Counted from the first letter of the stretch, positions 22,265-33,716 are shown. The stretch is 64,000 nt of DNA from Tupaia tana (GCA_026018925.1 JAKSZU010000013.1:81617291-81681290), one strand, 5' to 3'. Made by a program: numbers and translations. The notes: generated by a model from the sequence alone, not told the origin.

Positions 22265-22565
22265 AATGGTCAATACACCTTGAAAACATTATGCTAAGTG
22301 AAGGAAGCCAGACACAAACTGCCCCGTTACATGATTCAATTTAGATGAAATGGCCAGTGTCAGCAAACCCATGAGACTGAAAGCAGATTAGTGGTTGCCC
22401 AGGGCTGGGAAGTGGTGGGGGGACGGCTGCTTAATGGGGACAGGTTTCCTTTCTAGGGACGACAGTGTTCTGGAACTAGACAGTGATAATGGTTGCACTA
22501 CACCATGAATGTACTAAATGTCACTACTAGCAAATTCTATGTCATGTTTATTTTACCACAGTAAA
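22265..22565 (+). repeat. L1M 3' end
   Basis: CTTGAAAACATTATGCTAAG, GAAGCCAGACACAAAC, GATTAGTGGTTGCCCAGGGC, AATGGTTGCACTACACCATG. A 3' UTR fragment of an old L1 without coding sequence. Confidence 0.85.
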
Positions 22566-22585
22566 AAAGAAAAAAAAATACTTGT

Positions 22586-22832
22586 AGGGCCAACAAGTGG
22601 TATGGTTCGGGTAGCCAGATCCCACATGGCTGGCTGTGGGGTTCAAATACCAAACCCAGGGTCTTGAAAACATGTTGGGCATGTATGCATATGTGCCCAA
22701 AATCCCAGAAGAAAAATGGGGGAGAAGGAATTATGGTATGGCCATCCACCCTGGGGGTTGCCTTCTTACTTTTCCTCTCTTTTTCAGTCTATGGCACCCT
22801 ATAACAAATTTGAAAAAAAAAAAAAAAAAAAA
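22586..22832 (+). repeat. tRNA-derived SINE type A2
   Basis: AGGGCCAACAAGTGGTATGG, GTTCAAATACCAAACCCAGG, GTGCCCAAAATCCCAGAAG, GGCACCCTATAACAAATTTG and a 20-base A-tail followed by a G-run. Confidence 0.82.
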
Positions 22833-23075
22833 TTGGGGGGGGGAGTCAATAATGTTTCCTGTGATTTGAATTACTACATAAAGAACCATTATAACATATA
22901 ATGTTCTAGGTCCCACCCAAGGTCAAAGGGTCCTATGAGTTCCCAGAGAGGAGAAAGAATGCCATCCGGGAAGAGCAGGAGGATGGGTGGTTCAGGACAA
23001 GCTTTGTAAACACAGTAGTATCCAACATAGGCCCTGAGAAATGGCTAGGCCCTCATGAGATAAGAATGAGCCAAT

Positions 23076-23100
23076 TAAAAAAAAAAAAAAAAAAAAAAAA
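23076..23100. repeat. (A)24 homopolymer
   Basis: An uninterrupted A-run with no recognisable SINE body beside it. It could be the orphan tail of a decayed retrocopy. Confidence 0.85.
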
Positions 23101-23391
23101 CGCAGGCAAAGGTACACAGGTGAGGAGTGAAGTGTGGGGGTTGGGGAGCTGTGAAAACCACTGGGGTGACAGCGCTGGAGAACTGCAGAGAAGTGAACTC
23201 AGAGCCTGGAAATGATTGTAAGTCTACGTCTGTCATTTACCAGCGTGGAAAGTTGGCCCAAAATCTCACTGCTATGCTTTCTATAAAATTGGAACACTCA
23301 CAATTCTCTCAAAGAGATGCTATATAAAAAGATGAAATAAAACTATGAAAGGTACAGGCTCAATCTAAACCTAAAACACTACACAACTAAA

Positions 23392-23578
23392 CACTGGTTC
23401 TCAAATGTGGCTCCCCCTTGAAATCACTTTGGGAGGATTAAAATATTCTGATGACAGGGTCCTGCCTCTCAGGCTCAGCAATCCTGAGGGTATGGGTTTT
23501 GGGTGTGCCCTAGAAGCTGGACTTTGAAAACCTCCCGGAAGATTCTAGTGTACAGTAAACTTTGAAAGCTACTGTTGT
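23392..23578 (+). repeat. MER5A-like hAT DNA transposon remnant
   Basis: ACTGGTTCTCAAATGTGGCT, GAAATCACTTTGGGAGG, CAGGGTCCTGCCTCTCAGGC and CTTTGAAAGCTACTGT fit the MER5 layout, in which both ends read as inverted CAGTGGTTCTCAAA-like words. Non-autonomous and old. Confidence 0.6.
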
Positions 23579-23841
23579 AACTCCTTACTCAGCCCCAGAA
23601 AAGCCTGAGAGTAAAGCAAGATACAAAGCTGACCTAAGGACCCAGAGTACATGGAAGTCCCAGACTGCCTGAGGGGGTTGTCTTCATGTCCTCTGAGAGG
23701 AGCACTGGAGTCCTGCAGACGTTGTCATGACAAGCACCTAGCACGCTAACCCTGGGCTACACCCAGCCAAGGTTAGCGGTGATCATTCTCCTTTCTCAGA
23801 GAAATAGGGGATATGCGCTGCAATTCAAGAATTCCACCATC

Positions 23842-24081
23842 GGGATGAGCAGTTGGCATAAAGGCTATGTCGCTGGACTCCCATGTAGTCAACTGTGGTT
23901 CGAGTTCTGGACCCGGTGGCTTAAACTCACACCAGGCACGTGTGTGTGCGTGCCCAAGATCCCGAGAGGAGAATGGAGGAGAAGGGATTGTGGCATGGCC
24001 ACCCCCCTGGCGGGTGATTTCTCACTTTCTGTCTCTCTTTCTGGTGAGTGTACGCACCCTATAGCAAAAACCTCTAAAAAA
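23842..24081 (+). repeat. tRNA-derived SINE type A
   Basis: GATGAGCAGTTGGCATAAAG, box B GGTTCGAGTTC, AAGATCCCGAGAGGAGAATG and ACCCTATAGCAAAAACCTC. AAGAATTCCACCAYC is duplicated at 23827-23841 and 24082-24096 with one mismatch. Confidence 0.92.
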
Positions 24082-24216
24082 AAGAATTCCACCACCACCC
24101 CATATGAGCTCCTTGAGAGCAGCATCCAACACTGCTGATCATGCCACATTCCTCACACAGGGCCTGACATATGCTAGATACTCTGTGCCTTGTGGGTTTT
24201 TAAAAAACAAGTACAT

Positions 24217-24473
24217 GGGGCTGATCCCCGAGCCTAGTGGTTAAGGGAGCTAGATCTCATATGGCCAACCATGATCTGAGTCCCAGCACCAGAGGCTTGA
24301 AAAAATGTAGGGCGCATGTGAGCAAGTGCCCAAACCTGGCTGATGGAGAAATGGAGGAGAAGGGATTGTGGCACGACCATGCCTCTTGGGGAGGAGGTTG
24401 CTTTCTTCCTTTCTCTCTCTGTTTCTCTCTCTCTGGTGAACACGCACATCCTCTGGCAATTAAAAACAATTTT
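24217..24473 (+). repeat. tRNA-derived SINE type A2
   Basis: GGGGCTGATCCCCGAGCCTA, GTGGTTAAGGGAGCTAG, GAGAAATGGAGGAGAAGGGA, CATCCTCTGGCAATTAAA. Diverged head. Confidence 0.8.
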
Positions 24474-24850
24474 TTTTTAAGTGAATGAAATAGCTGAAAT
24501 AAAACAGGTCTTGTCAGTAAATGGAATAAACTGTAGCTATCTGGAAAATTCACGTATGTGGAAAGCTCATTCCCTGACATGAGTTAGTAAGATAAATGAC
24601 ATGCTATAGCAATTCTAGTAAATGCAATCCCTCTTTTTCTTCTGAAAGAGAGCTCGTAATTTTTGCATTTTCCTTCAAGAGCCTCTGATGAAGAGAAACT
24701 TCTCTACTGCTTTTAGAATAGAGTTAAATATTTCTGGACTTCAAAGAGGAAAAAAAAAAAAAAAACTATAGCTTTAGAATATACAGGGATCCTGAACCAA
24801 TACCTCTGACACTGGAGTCCCTACTCTCCCATTAAAATACCATATCCCAG

Positions 24851-25246
24851 GGCCAGCAGATGGCATGGTGGTTAAGGTGCTGGACTCCCACACGGCTGAC
24901 CACGGTTCAAGTCCTGGACCTGGCAGCTTGCTTCCTCCCTCTCCCTCTCCCTCTCTCTCTATCACTCTCTGGTGAAAGCAGATGCCCTAAAGCAAATTAA
25001 GAAATAATAATAGGGGCCAGCAGGTGGCATGGTGGTTAAGGGTGCTGGACTCCCACATAGCTGACCACGGTTCAAATCCCAGACCTGGCAGCTCGCCTTC
25101 TCACTTTCTCTCTCTCTCACTCTGCCTCTGTGGTCAAATTAAAATGAATAAATGAATGAATAAATAAAAAGTTCAATAAAATAATTTTTGAAAAAAGAAA
25201 TAATAATAATAAAGAAAATTAAATAAATAATTCTTTAAAAAAAAAT
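24851..25246 (+). repeat. SINE type B, split by another SINE in its tail
   Basis: The body at 24851-25013 and the remaining tail at 25197-25246 belong to one element, bounded by CCATATCCCAG at 24840-24850 and 25247-25257. A second type B copy sits in the AAT-rich tail. Confidence 0.88.
25015..25196 (+). repeat. SINE type B nested in a SINE tail
   Basis: GGCCAGCAGGTGGCATGGTG head, GGTTCAAATCCC, CTGTGGTCAAATTAAAATG tail. It sits in the tail of the copy at 24851, with GAAATAATAATA on both sides. Confidence 0.9.
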
Positions 25247-25257
25247 CCATATCCCAG

Positions 25258-25982
25258 CTCTCCCTTCTGGTCTTCGCCCTTACATCCCATAGGATCTGTC
25301 ACTACTAGTTCAGGCACATGGCCTGGGCCAGTCCCAAGCTGGTTTGGGCCCCTCCCTGGACTTTAACCAGTCATTCTTGCTGCCATCAAAGCAACACTGA
25401 TGCCACCCTCTATAGACTGCAACTGGGCAGATGGCTTGGGCCTTGGGCATCAGGACCCAGCACCACTGGACGGACTGTTTTAAGGTCTGCTGGTTAATGA
25501 TTAACCCTCGTAAGCCTTTACAGCTCACCAGGCTTTCCTGCCTGAAGTCCACATTCCTTTTATGAGCAGGAGAACCCTCTGCCATGTGCCAACCCCGGCT
25601 GCCTTTCAGAAGAGGTAATAGAGCCTAAAAGAGGCAAAGAGGGTTGCCTGGATGTCACTCACAGGAGCCGGAAGGGCCGGGCTCAGGAAGCTGCACTTGT
25701 TACCTGTTCTTCACTGCTCATTTGCCACAGGTGAGCAGCAGCAGCTAGAGGGCGTGTTCCCAGACAGACAGGAAAGGTCTTCCACCCAGAATCAGGTTGG
25801 GTTCCAGCTGTCCCACAATTGGCCCCACTTCCCTGGCTAGGGGTTCACTGATTCTATGTTCCCTAAAATAAATGAAAGCTGGCATCACCAGCCAGGAGAG
25901 GTGGAAGGCTCACCCAGGGCCTCCCTGAATGTAAAGGTACCCAATCAGGAGTGAGCTAGAGAAAGAGAATCCATGGTCAAGG
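25258..25982. other. No recognised feature
   Basis: Unique-looking intronic sequence with no supported gene or repeat. Confidence 0.4.
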
Positions 25983-25995
25983 GTCATTCGAAACC

Positions 25996-26193
25996 TGGGG
26001 CCAGCAGGTGGCGTGGTGGGTAAAGGCACTGGATTCCCACGTGGCAGACCGCAGTTTGAATCTTGGACCTGGTGGATTGCTTTCTCTCTTTCTCTCTCTC
26101 TGTCTGCCTCTCTCTGGTCAAATTAAAAATAATAACAAATGGAATTAATTAAATAAATCATTCTTCTTAAAAAAAAAAAAAAAAAAAAAAAAA
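25996..26193 (+). repeat. SINE type B
   Basis: GGGGCCAGCAGGTGGCGTGG head and a long A-tail of about 25. GTCATTCRAAACC is duplicated at 25983-25995 and 26194-26206 with one mismatch. Confidence 0.92.
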
Positions 26194-26261
26194 GTCATTC
26201 AAAACCAGTGTCAAAGAGATGATGAAGAAACAGAAGGCAGACACAAGAAAAAAACATACTT

Positions 26262-26476
26262 GGGGCCAGATGGCAGTGCAGCAGTAACACATCTACACCC
26301 ACCTGGGGAAGGTTCTGGGTTCGCATCCTTGGACCTCCCTGAGCACACTGGGTAAGCACACATGTGCCCAGGACCCAAGTTGGTTGAGGATGGGGTGAGT
26401 AATGTGTGCAGACACTGTTGGGGGTGCCTCTCTCTTTCTCTGTCTCCTTTTCTCATGGAATAAATTTTAAAAACAT
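26262..26476 (+). repeat. tRNA-derived SINE type C
   Basis: GGGGCCAGATGGCAGTGCAG, CAGTAACACATCTACACCC, GGACCTCCCTGAGCACACTG, GGAATAAATTTTAAAAAC tail that passes into a (CA)n run. Confidence 0.85.
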
Positions 26477-26519
26477 CACACACACACACACACACACACA
26501 CATACATACAAACATACAT
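26477..26519. repeat. (CA)n microsatellite on a SINE tail
   Basis: About thirteen CA units then CATA units. It grows directly from the A-tail of the type C SINE at its left. Confidence 0.9.
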
Positions 26520-26523
26520 ACTC

Positions 26524-26716
26524 TTGGACCAGCAGGTGGCATGGTAGTTAAGGAGCTAGACTCCCATGTGGCTGACCATGGCTCGAATCCTGGACATGGC
26601 AGCTTGCTTTCACTCTCACTCTCTTTCGCTCCCTGCCTTTCTCTAGTGAGACTGCAGGTCCTATAACAAATTTTAAAAATAATAATAAATAAAAACTAAA
26701 TAATTCTTTAAAAAAG
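26524..26716 (+). repeat. SINE type B
   Basis: TTGGACCAGCAGGTGGCATG head, GGCTCGAATCCTGGACATGG, GTCCTATAACAAATTTTAAA end. A short CATACTCT duplication lies at 26516 and 26731. Confidence 0.85.
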
Positions 26717-27391
26717 TTTAAGAAGATACACATACTCTCTCAACAAACCTACTGAAAACTTTACAAAACAAGGAATCAGGGCCTCTTCAAAGAAGTAACA
26801 TCCAATGGAAAACAAAGATGGCTGGGCTCACTGATAGGGGCAGAGAAAGAACCAGGATTCTTGGGTGTGTTACTCCAAGCCTCAGAGCCTTTGCATATGC
26901 TGCTCCAGTCACCAGGAAGCTCTTCTTTGACTACTCCTCAGAGCCCCGGCTCCCTTTCGGATATTTTCCTGGTTGCTCTCCTTAGGTTAATTCTTCCCTC
27001 CCACTCCCCAACTCTGGCACTTTCATAATGGGTGTACACAGGCTTCCTGAGGACAAGGAACCGGTCTTCCCGATCTCTGCATGCCCTAAAGACGTAGGTC
27101 TTGCCCACAATGAGCAACTCTTGATAAAAATGGAAGGGGGAGAAAGATACCTGTCTGCCACACACCCCCAAACAAGGCCAGGCAACCCTGGAGGAGGCTC
27201 AACACAAAGCAGGCGATCCCAGAGGGAAGGGCCAGACTGCCAAGAACAAAATCAGGCAGTGCGGGCTGGGGACATCCAAGTCCCCTCTCCCATGGCGCTG
27301 TCCCAGGTAAATGGGCAGGTCCATGAATAAACACCATGAGGCACCCACTCACGGTGTTACCTTATTCAGCCTTAAAAAGCCATGAAATTCT

Positions 27392-27668
27392 AGGGGCCAG
27401 CAGAGGGTATGGCGGTTACGTCTCCCACATGGCTGACAGTAGTGTGAGTCCAGACTCAACGGCTTGAAACTCACGCCAGGCGTGTGGGCATGTGTGCCCA
27501 AGAACTTGGGAGAAGAATGGAAGAAAGGGGATTGCGGTGTGGCCAACCCCTAGGGGGTGATTTCTCACTTTCCTTCTCACTGTCTCTGTCTCTTCAGTGA
27601 GTACACGCACCCTAAAGCAAAAACCTCCTTAAGAAAAAAAGAAAGAAAGAAAGAGAGAAAAGAAAAGA
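27392..27668 (+). repeat. tRNA-derived SINE type A
   Basis: GGGGCCAGCAGAGGGTATGG head with several bases missing before ACGTCTCCCACATGGC, CACCCTAAAGCAAAAACCTC end and a GAAA tail. AAAGCYATRAAATTCT is duplicated at 27376-27391 and 27669-27684 with two mismatches. Confidence 0.9.
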
Positions 27669-27691
27669 AAAGCTATAAAATTCTGACAAAT

Positions 27692-27967
27692 GGGGACCAG
27701 CAGTTGATGTAATGGCTATGTTGCTAGACTCCCATGCAGCCAACCGCAGTTCGAGTCCCAGACCCAGCGGCTTAAACTCATGCTGGGCACGTGTGAGTGT
27801 GTGCCCAAGATCCCAAGAGAATGGAGGAGAAGGGATTGCGGCGTGGCCATCCCGCCAGGGGGTGATTTCTTGCTTTCTGTCTCTCTGTCTTTCTGGGGAG
27901 CGCACATGCCCGATAACAAAAAAAAAACCTCTCCAAAACAAAACAAAACAACAAAAACAAAAAAAAA
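27692..27967 (+). repeat. tRNA-derived SINE type A
   Basis: GGGGACCAGCAGTTGATGTA, box B GTTCGAGTCCC intact, GATCCCAAGAGAATGGAGG and a tail AAAACAAAACAACAAAAAC. A minus-strand frame of 251 codons (27612-28367) crosses it and is an accident of the SINE. Confidence 0.9.
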
Positions 27968-28251
27968 TTCTTCCATAGGCTATGCCACGGACGAGCCTTG
28001 AGGACATTGTGCTAAGTGAGTAAGGCAGACAACAGGGTAAGCACTGCATGATTCCACACACGGGAGGTACCTGGGTCAGCAAATTCATAAAGACGTAAAC
28101 GTAGAACGGCGCCTGCCCGGAGTGGCGGAGAGGAAGCCGGGAGTTAGTATGTGATGGGGATGGTTGGGAAGATGAAAAGTTCTGAAAATGGATGGTGACG
28201 ATGTGAATGTACTTAACGCCACCTAAGTATGCACTTAACATGGTTAGGACG

Positions 28252-28446
28252 GGAGTCCGGGTAGTGGTGCAGCAATGCAACCCTCCGCCATGCCGACCGG
28301 GGCCTCCCTGTGCAGGGCAGGGGTGAACCTGCATCCTGTGATCGAGGCTGGCTGGGTGTGCAGGCATATCGTGTGCAAAGGCCTTGTCACGGTATCTTTA
28401 TCTCCCGCTCAAGAAATAAATGAATAAAACATTTTTTAAAAAGAAA
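28252..28446 (+). repeat. tRNA-derived SINE type C
   Basis: GTAGTGGTGCAGCAATGCAA, GGGGCCTCCCTGTGCAGGGC, TCAAGAAATAAATGAATAAA tail. It directly follows the L1M end. Confidence 0.7.
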
Positions 28447-28449
28447 ACA

Positions 28450-29094
28450 CCCTAAGATGTGTGTTGTTTATGCCACTTTTTTTTGTGTTATCTTTATTCC
28501 TAATTCAGCGGAGGTACAGCCGGGCAAGTGAGCAACAGGATAAAGCAGCGCTCTTAGGCCCACTTAGGCCCACTTCAACATGTTACGATACAGACGACAT
28601 TCAGATCACGAAAAACGCACAGAGGAGACACCACAGAGCTGAGGGATGCCAACTCCGCAGGCACTTGCCAAACCAGGCAGTTGGCATCTTCACAGCTAGG
28701 ACAGCAGTGTAGACAATCCCACTCCGGGGACCAAGCTCAGGAAGGGGCAACGAGGGGGCCCTGGATGATCCCACGGGAGGACTGGGACCCCTGGGGTATC
28801 GTCTTCCAGTTCTTAGCTACAAGAAGGAAATGCTGGGCACCCGGCCAGCTATGACTTTAGGGAAAAGAATCTGAAAAAAAAAAAAAAAAAGGCTGAGAAA
28901 TGGTAGCCAAAACCTAAATGCCAGCAATGCTGAAAGGCGAAGTGCTTCAGGAGAGATGGGATTTTACTGCAGGCATTTCTGATCTTCCCAGGGACTTCTA
29001 GCGAACACACAGTCTAAACAGGAAGGCTGGGTGTGCACAGCATGGGCTGGGGGAAAGCTGGGAAGTGAGTCCGGAAACCTGGGTAGTCTGGCTC
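28450..29094. other. No recognised gene; short A-run
   Basis: Unique-looking. An A-run of about 19 bases at 28872-28890 may be a retrocopy tail, but the sequence to its left is not one that I recognise. Confidence 0.4.
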
Positions 29095-29290
29095 TTCCAC
29101 ACTTGCTAGCTGAGTGGCCCGAGCCATCTGCTCTCAGAGATCCTCTGTAAAGGGGAGGAGGATACTTATCTGCCCTGGTGGTGGCGATTCAGGGAGGCAG
29201 CCGATTCTGTGAGCCTGGGAGGTAGGGTTCCCTGACTTGGTAAGAGACCGGGTATTTGCATACCGACCTCCAACAAGAGACAGGTATAGA
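29095..29290 (+). repeat. MIR
   Basis: CTTCCACACTTGCTAGCTGA, GTGGCCCGAGCC and CTCTGTAAAGGGGAGGAGGA follow the MIR sense core. Confidence 0.6.
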
Positions 29291-29419
29291 CAGGTATTAT
29301 TTGAGACACACCACACAGAGAGTGAGGGTGGAATTTAGGTTAATCCAGAATAAGCATGCAAGAGGGCACCAAACTGGTGAGAAGTGTGATGGGAAGCTTA
29401 GATGGAAGGGGAAAAAAAT

Positions 29420-29645
29420 TTCAGTTTTCCAGAGGGCGCAAGTGCTTGCCAGAGACAGAGAAGGGAGAGGGGAAAAGCACATGGGGCGTGGTCATGCCAT
29501 AATCCTTTCTCCCCCATTTCTCCATTCTTTTGGGGTTGGGGCACACAAGTATGCATGCAGTGTACTTTTCAAGCCCCTGGGACCGGTATTCAAACTGTGC
29601 AGTCGGCCATGTGGAATCCAGATCCCTTAACCATTAGGCCTAAAA
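29420..29645 (-). repeat. tRNA-derived SINE type A2, antisense
   Basis: GTGCTTGCCAGAGACAGAGA, GGCGTGGTCATGCCATAATC, TTTCAAGCCCCTGGGACC, GGCCATGTGGAATCCAGAT. Confidence 0.78.
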
Positions 29646-29659
29646 CTATTTTTTTTAAG

Positions 29660-30059
29660 AATATATACCATGTTTTTAAATATTTATACAAAAGCACAAA
29701 GACTGAAAGGAGCAAAGTGAAGCCAACCAGCTGCTATGCAACAGGATGAGAATATATAAAATGCTGCTCTTTGTGATCATTTTAGTGTCATATTAATCAC
29801 TCTGTAAAATGTTGCTTCTGACCTGAGTATTGAAGAATTATGGCCATCACATTAGAATGCAGCAAGGTAAAATTACGTTCAACCAGTCTCACTCAAAATA
29901 TAAATCCAATCTCTGGAAGCCCCAAGGAGGCTTCCAGAGGAGGAAACCCCCTGAGGCTCAGGGGTCCTCATCTGCCTGGAGACCGCTAGGGCAGGCTCAG
30001 ATCCCACCTGCCCCTCCCACCCCCTGCCCTGATGTCAGAGACCTCCCCGGACCACAAAC
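29660..30059. other. No recognised feature
   Basis: AT-rich on the left, then C-rich unique sequence. No supported gene. Confidence 0.4.
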
Positions 30060-30275
30060 TTCCTCCAGCTGGACTGTCTAAGCGTGAAGCTAGAGCCTAC
30101 CCTGAATGACTGGGTGACCCTGTGCACGTTTCTTAACCCTTTTGCTAAGGCCTGATTCTCCTAGAGTAGGGCCAAGGGCAGTAACCACCAGTTGTTTCTG
30201 TAAGGATTCAACAAGATAAGCATTAGGTGTGCGGTGGACGCTTGGTCAGTGTTGGCCTTACCACCAGCTCATTGT
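30060..30275 (+). repeat. MIR-like
   Basis: TGAATGACTGGGTGACCCTG, GTTTCTTAACCC, GTAAGGATTCAACAAGATAA and GCTTGGTCAGTGTTGGCC follow the MIR sense core. Confidence 0.6.
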
Positions 30276-30309
30276 CACCCATCTACACTCACTCCTTTAA
30301 GATCCAAGG

Positions 30310-30492
30310 ACGGGGCTGTCAGGTGGCATGGTGGTTAAGGGTGCTGGACTCCCACACGGCCAACTGCAGGTCAAGTCCGGGACTTGGTGGCTTGCTGTCT
30401 CACTTTCCCTCACTATCTCTCACTCTCTGTCTCTTTCACTCTGTCCCTCTCTGGTCAAAATTAAAAATAAATAAATGAGTATTTTTTTTTAA
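30310..30492 (+). repeat. SINE type B
   Basis: GGGGCTGTCAGGTGGCATGG, GGTGGCTTGCTGTCTCAC, CTGGTCAAAATTAAAAATAA tail. Imperfect AWYCAAGGAC on both flanks. Confidence 0.88.
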
Positions 30493-30502
30493 ATTCAAGG
30501 AC

Positions 30503-30945
30503 AAACATGAAACTTATAATCCTCCCCAACCCCAAGGAACCCAGAGGCCAGAGGTGGCTCCCATCCTCCAAGCGTTTGTACCTGCTGTTTCCTCCACTCA
30601 GACACTTTCCAATGAAACCTACTAGCAGAATGCCTAGGCATCCTTTGGGACAACTCCAACATCACTCGGCATCCAGTCTTCAATTCCACCCCATCCTTCA
30701 GCTACTCATGCTGCATTGCTTTGTGTTGTTTGATTGAGTTGTTGGAAAAGTCAGGATGCATTTTGCACAGAAAGACAGAAAAAAAATATGTTCCGACAAC
30801 CCAGTATGTGCTAATTTAAGTATAAATTAGTCCTGTCTGCCCTTCTAGATTGGGAGCTCAAGAAACTCTTTCCTCTGCTCTATCCCTCTCTAATGACTAA
30901 AGAAAAAATAACGGTGGGCAAACAGACATTTTAGAAAACCGTAAA
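30503..30945. other. No recognised feature
   Basis: Unique-looking intronic sequence. No supported gene or repeat. Confidence 0.4.
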
Positions 30946-30948
30946 AAT

Positions 30949-31217
30949 AGGACGAGCAGTTGGCATAATGCCTACGTCACTGGACTCCCATGTAGTCGAC
31001 CGGGGTTCGAGTCTCGGACCCAGTGGCTTAAAGTCACGCCGGGTGCCTGTGCGTGTCTACTCAAGATTCCAAGAGGAGAATGGAAGAGAAGGGACTGTGG
31101 CATGGCCATCCCTCCTGGGGGGGGGGGGTGATTTCTCACTTTCTATCTCTCTGTCTCTGTCTTTCTGGCGAGTGCACGCGCCCTATAGCAAAAACCTCTC
31201 AAAAACAAAAAGAAAAG
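30949..31217 (+). repeat. tRNA-derived SINE type A, well preserved
   Basis: GGACGAGCAGTTGGCATAAT head, box B GGTTCGAGTC intact, GGCTTAAAGTCACGCCGGGT, GCGAGTGCACGCGCCCTATA and AGCAAAAACCTCTC. Many CpG sites are still present, which suggests a young copy. A G-run of 12 lies at 31117-31129. Confidence 0.92.
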
Positions 31218-33454
31218 GGTGGGCGACAGAAATGAAAATCAAGAGGGACCAGTGAGATAAACGCAGCTCCAGGGAGAGCTGCAAAAAAAAAGTCATTAGA
31301 GAGATTAGGGCAGGGGGACACATCAAGGATTGTCAGGCTTGGGATCCCCTCTGCCAGATCAGCTCTGGCTGGTAGCAGAGTCTCGGGCATCCCTGGGCAA
31401 GTGAGAGAGTCACAAATGCCCCAAGCAGGTGCTCCCAGATGCAAGGGGACTCTGAGGTCACCATTAACAAGACCTTAACCTGCCAGGAAGGGGAAGTGTT
31501 GGGGGTGAGGGGCTCAGGTCAGGCAGCTTGCTTCGGCCCACGCCAACCAGCACTGCCCCCGCCCCCAGCTAAGGTTCCCAGGGAATGTAAAGAGAGGAGG
31601 GCTGGAGGCCTTGCCCTGAAGAGACACAAACTCAAGGTCTACATCCCTGTTCAAGTGTGCTGGAGCAGTGGGGAGAGACTTCCAACAACCCACAGAAGTT
31701 CACCACTTTAAATCCACATTTTATCTAAATACGAAAAGGCACAGATGGAACTATACCACAGTTTTAACAGTGGTTATCTCTGATGAAATTTTAGGTGCTG
31801 TTTTAACTTCTCCTGCTTTCCTGTATTTTCTATCATTCCACTGTGAACAGATCCAAACACGAAATGAAAAGTGGGGGAGAAAAGCACCCGCCAACCAGAA
31901 AAAAACACCAAGATGAATCAGCTGGGGACCCTGCCCACAGACAGGAGCCCTGGCCGAGAGCTGGCGTTGGGATGTATAAGAGATTCCTGGGAAAGAGTGG
32001 GCTCCTGGCCTCTGCAGAGAGGGGAAGGGGAGAAAGACACCCCAGCTGGCCCAAGGAAGCCAAGCAGTGGGGAAGGAGGGAACATGTGTTTGGAGGACAA
32101 ATTGTAGGCGGAGGATTTCTGTGGTTACCAGGGTGGATTTCTTCTAAGTCCCCACGCAAGAACTTAGGGAAAGGCCCCACCCCCACCGACCTTCTGCTAT
32201 TTCAAAACTAAACAGACCTGCGCCTTCATCCACTGCAGGGTACCAGGGACAGAATCCAATAAGATTATGCACGTGCAAGTGCTTAGCGAGTTAGTATTTG
32301 TTCAGGGCCCTGTACCAGTATGGGGTCATGGTGCTGGCACTGGAGAGGCTGGGCAGACCTCACCAGCACCTGCAGCCCCTTCCCCCAGCAGAGCAAGCCC
32401 CTCTCCGTATTAATGCTGCCGATCCAAAGTGTGGAACCACAGTGAGCGCGCTCAAGCCTGTATCACACATCCTGTTTGTCATCCCCCTCTCTCGCCCCCC
32501 ACCTCAGTCCTTTTTTAAAACAAAGAAAGGCATTTACAAAAATAACACAAACTCATAAACCTACGCAGATATCCAGGCTCCCCTCAGTCCCATGCATGGT
32601 CTGCAGCGGGTAGGGATCAGGGATGGGTAAGCACTGGAGGGCCACCTTTCACCAGTATCTGCCCTACAGGGGCACAAAAAGCAAGAGGCCTGGGCTAGGC
32701 CAGGTGCCACAGCAGCCAGCCTAGAGGGAGGATGGAAAAGAGGAGAAGAGGAGCTGCCTTCTGCCTCCTGGTTGTCCTAGATGCCCGCCCCCTACTTCTT
32801 CCCATAAGTGAGGATGAAGACAGCCCTTCCCTCCAAGCTAGACTCCCTCCCCCTCACTTCCCCCTTCCCCTCCAACTCGCAGGACTCCTCAGCCACTGTG
32901 AAGTGTGCTGGCCAGCTGCCCCCTCCCTGCCAGTCCTCCATCACCCCTCCCCTGCATTGCTACAACAGCATAATTGGTCCCAAATCCCTCCTCTGGCCAG
33001 CCTCCACTCCACCGTGGCAAAATGGGCTTGCTAAAGCACAGGCAACCCCCAGCTGCAAGACTGCCAGCCTGGCCTGCCTCCGCCTACAGCATTCTCAGTT
33101 TATAAAGCAGAGGGCCGCTGCCCTCTGGTCCAGAGTCAGGCTTTTTATAAGCAGTAAAGAGACCATCTTTATCAGAATCACGTGGAAAACTTGTTAAATG
33201 TCCGGCTTCCTGAACAACCGACATTGTGGGGTTAGATGGGCTCTGGGAACTTTTCGTGCAATGAAGTTGGATAATCATTTTGCTCATTTCGCACTGTTCA
33301 GGAAAAGCTGTCCTACCTCAGATTGCCAGGAACATGACCAACTGCCCACCCCGCAGGATCTTACGTTAGGACTAGGGTCAGTCTTCCCTCCCACCCCTGA
33401 TCCTGTGCTTTCAAAGGCTGGTCAGGCAGGCTTCCCAAAACAGCCCAATCCAAC
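31218..33454. other. Repeat-poor intronic stretch
   Basis: Over 2 kb with almost no SINE. Short forward and reverse frames are unrelated to any protein that I know. A weak MER5-like fragment (TATCAGAATCACGTGGAAAA) lies at 33165-33205. C-rich in the region 32830-32960. Confidence 0.45.
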
Positions 33455-33565
33455 TAATTCACTGAGTGTCCAAGGGAAGTCACTTTAGATCCACACGCCT
33501 CAGCTTCCCATATATACAGCGGGTAGGGTAAGTGCTGCCCAGGGTCCTTTTCAACTTCAAAGTAA
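33455..33565 (+). repeat. MIR fragment
   Basis: AAGGGAAGTCACTTTAGATC, CTCAGCTTCCCATATATACA and GGGTAAGTGCTGCC follow the MIR 3' core. Confidence 0.5.
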
Positions 33566-33716
33566 CGTGTATGACCTTGATGTTGTACCCAGTCCCACCA
33601 GGGGGTCCAGTCCTAAAATTCCAAAAGCCTACATTTTTCTGTGTGTGTGTTTTTTGGGGGGAAGAGAGAAGACTCTATTCTCATTCAAAGTGAAACTTTT
33701 AAAAAGCATTCCTCAT

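Larger units (their letters stand above)
27335..28250 (+). repeat. L1M 3' end broken by two SINEs
   Basis: L1 pieces at 27335-27391 (TTATTCAGCCTTAAAAAGCC) and 27968-28250 (GCCTTGAGGACATTGTGCTA, CACTGCATGATTCCACACAC, GGTGACGATGTGAATGTACT) join across two type A SINEs. Only the noncoding 3' region is present. Confidence 0.75.

Noticed and set aside
27612..28367. 251-codon minus-strand frame
   Set aside because: It runs through a type A SINE, an L1M fragment and a poly-T tail. Type A SINEs give the same SPERQRETE-like peptide at many sites.
30949..31217. Functional tRNA gene in the SINE heads
   Set aside because: The box A and box B words are those of tRNA-derived SINEs. The acceptor and anticodon stems do not close well, and the element continues for about 190 bases into the SINE body.
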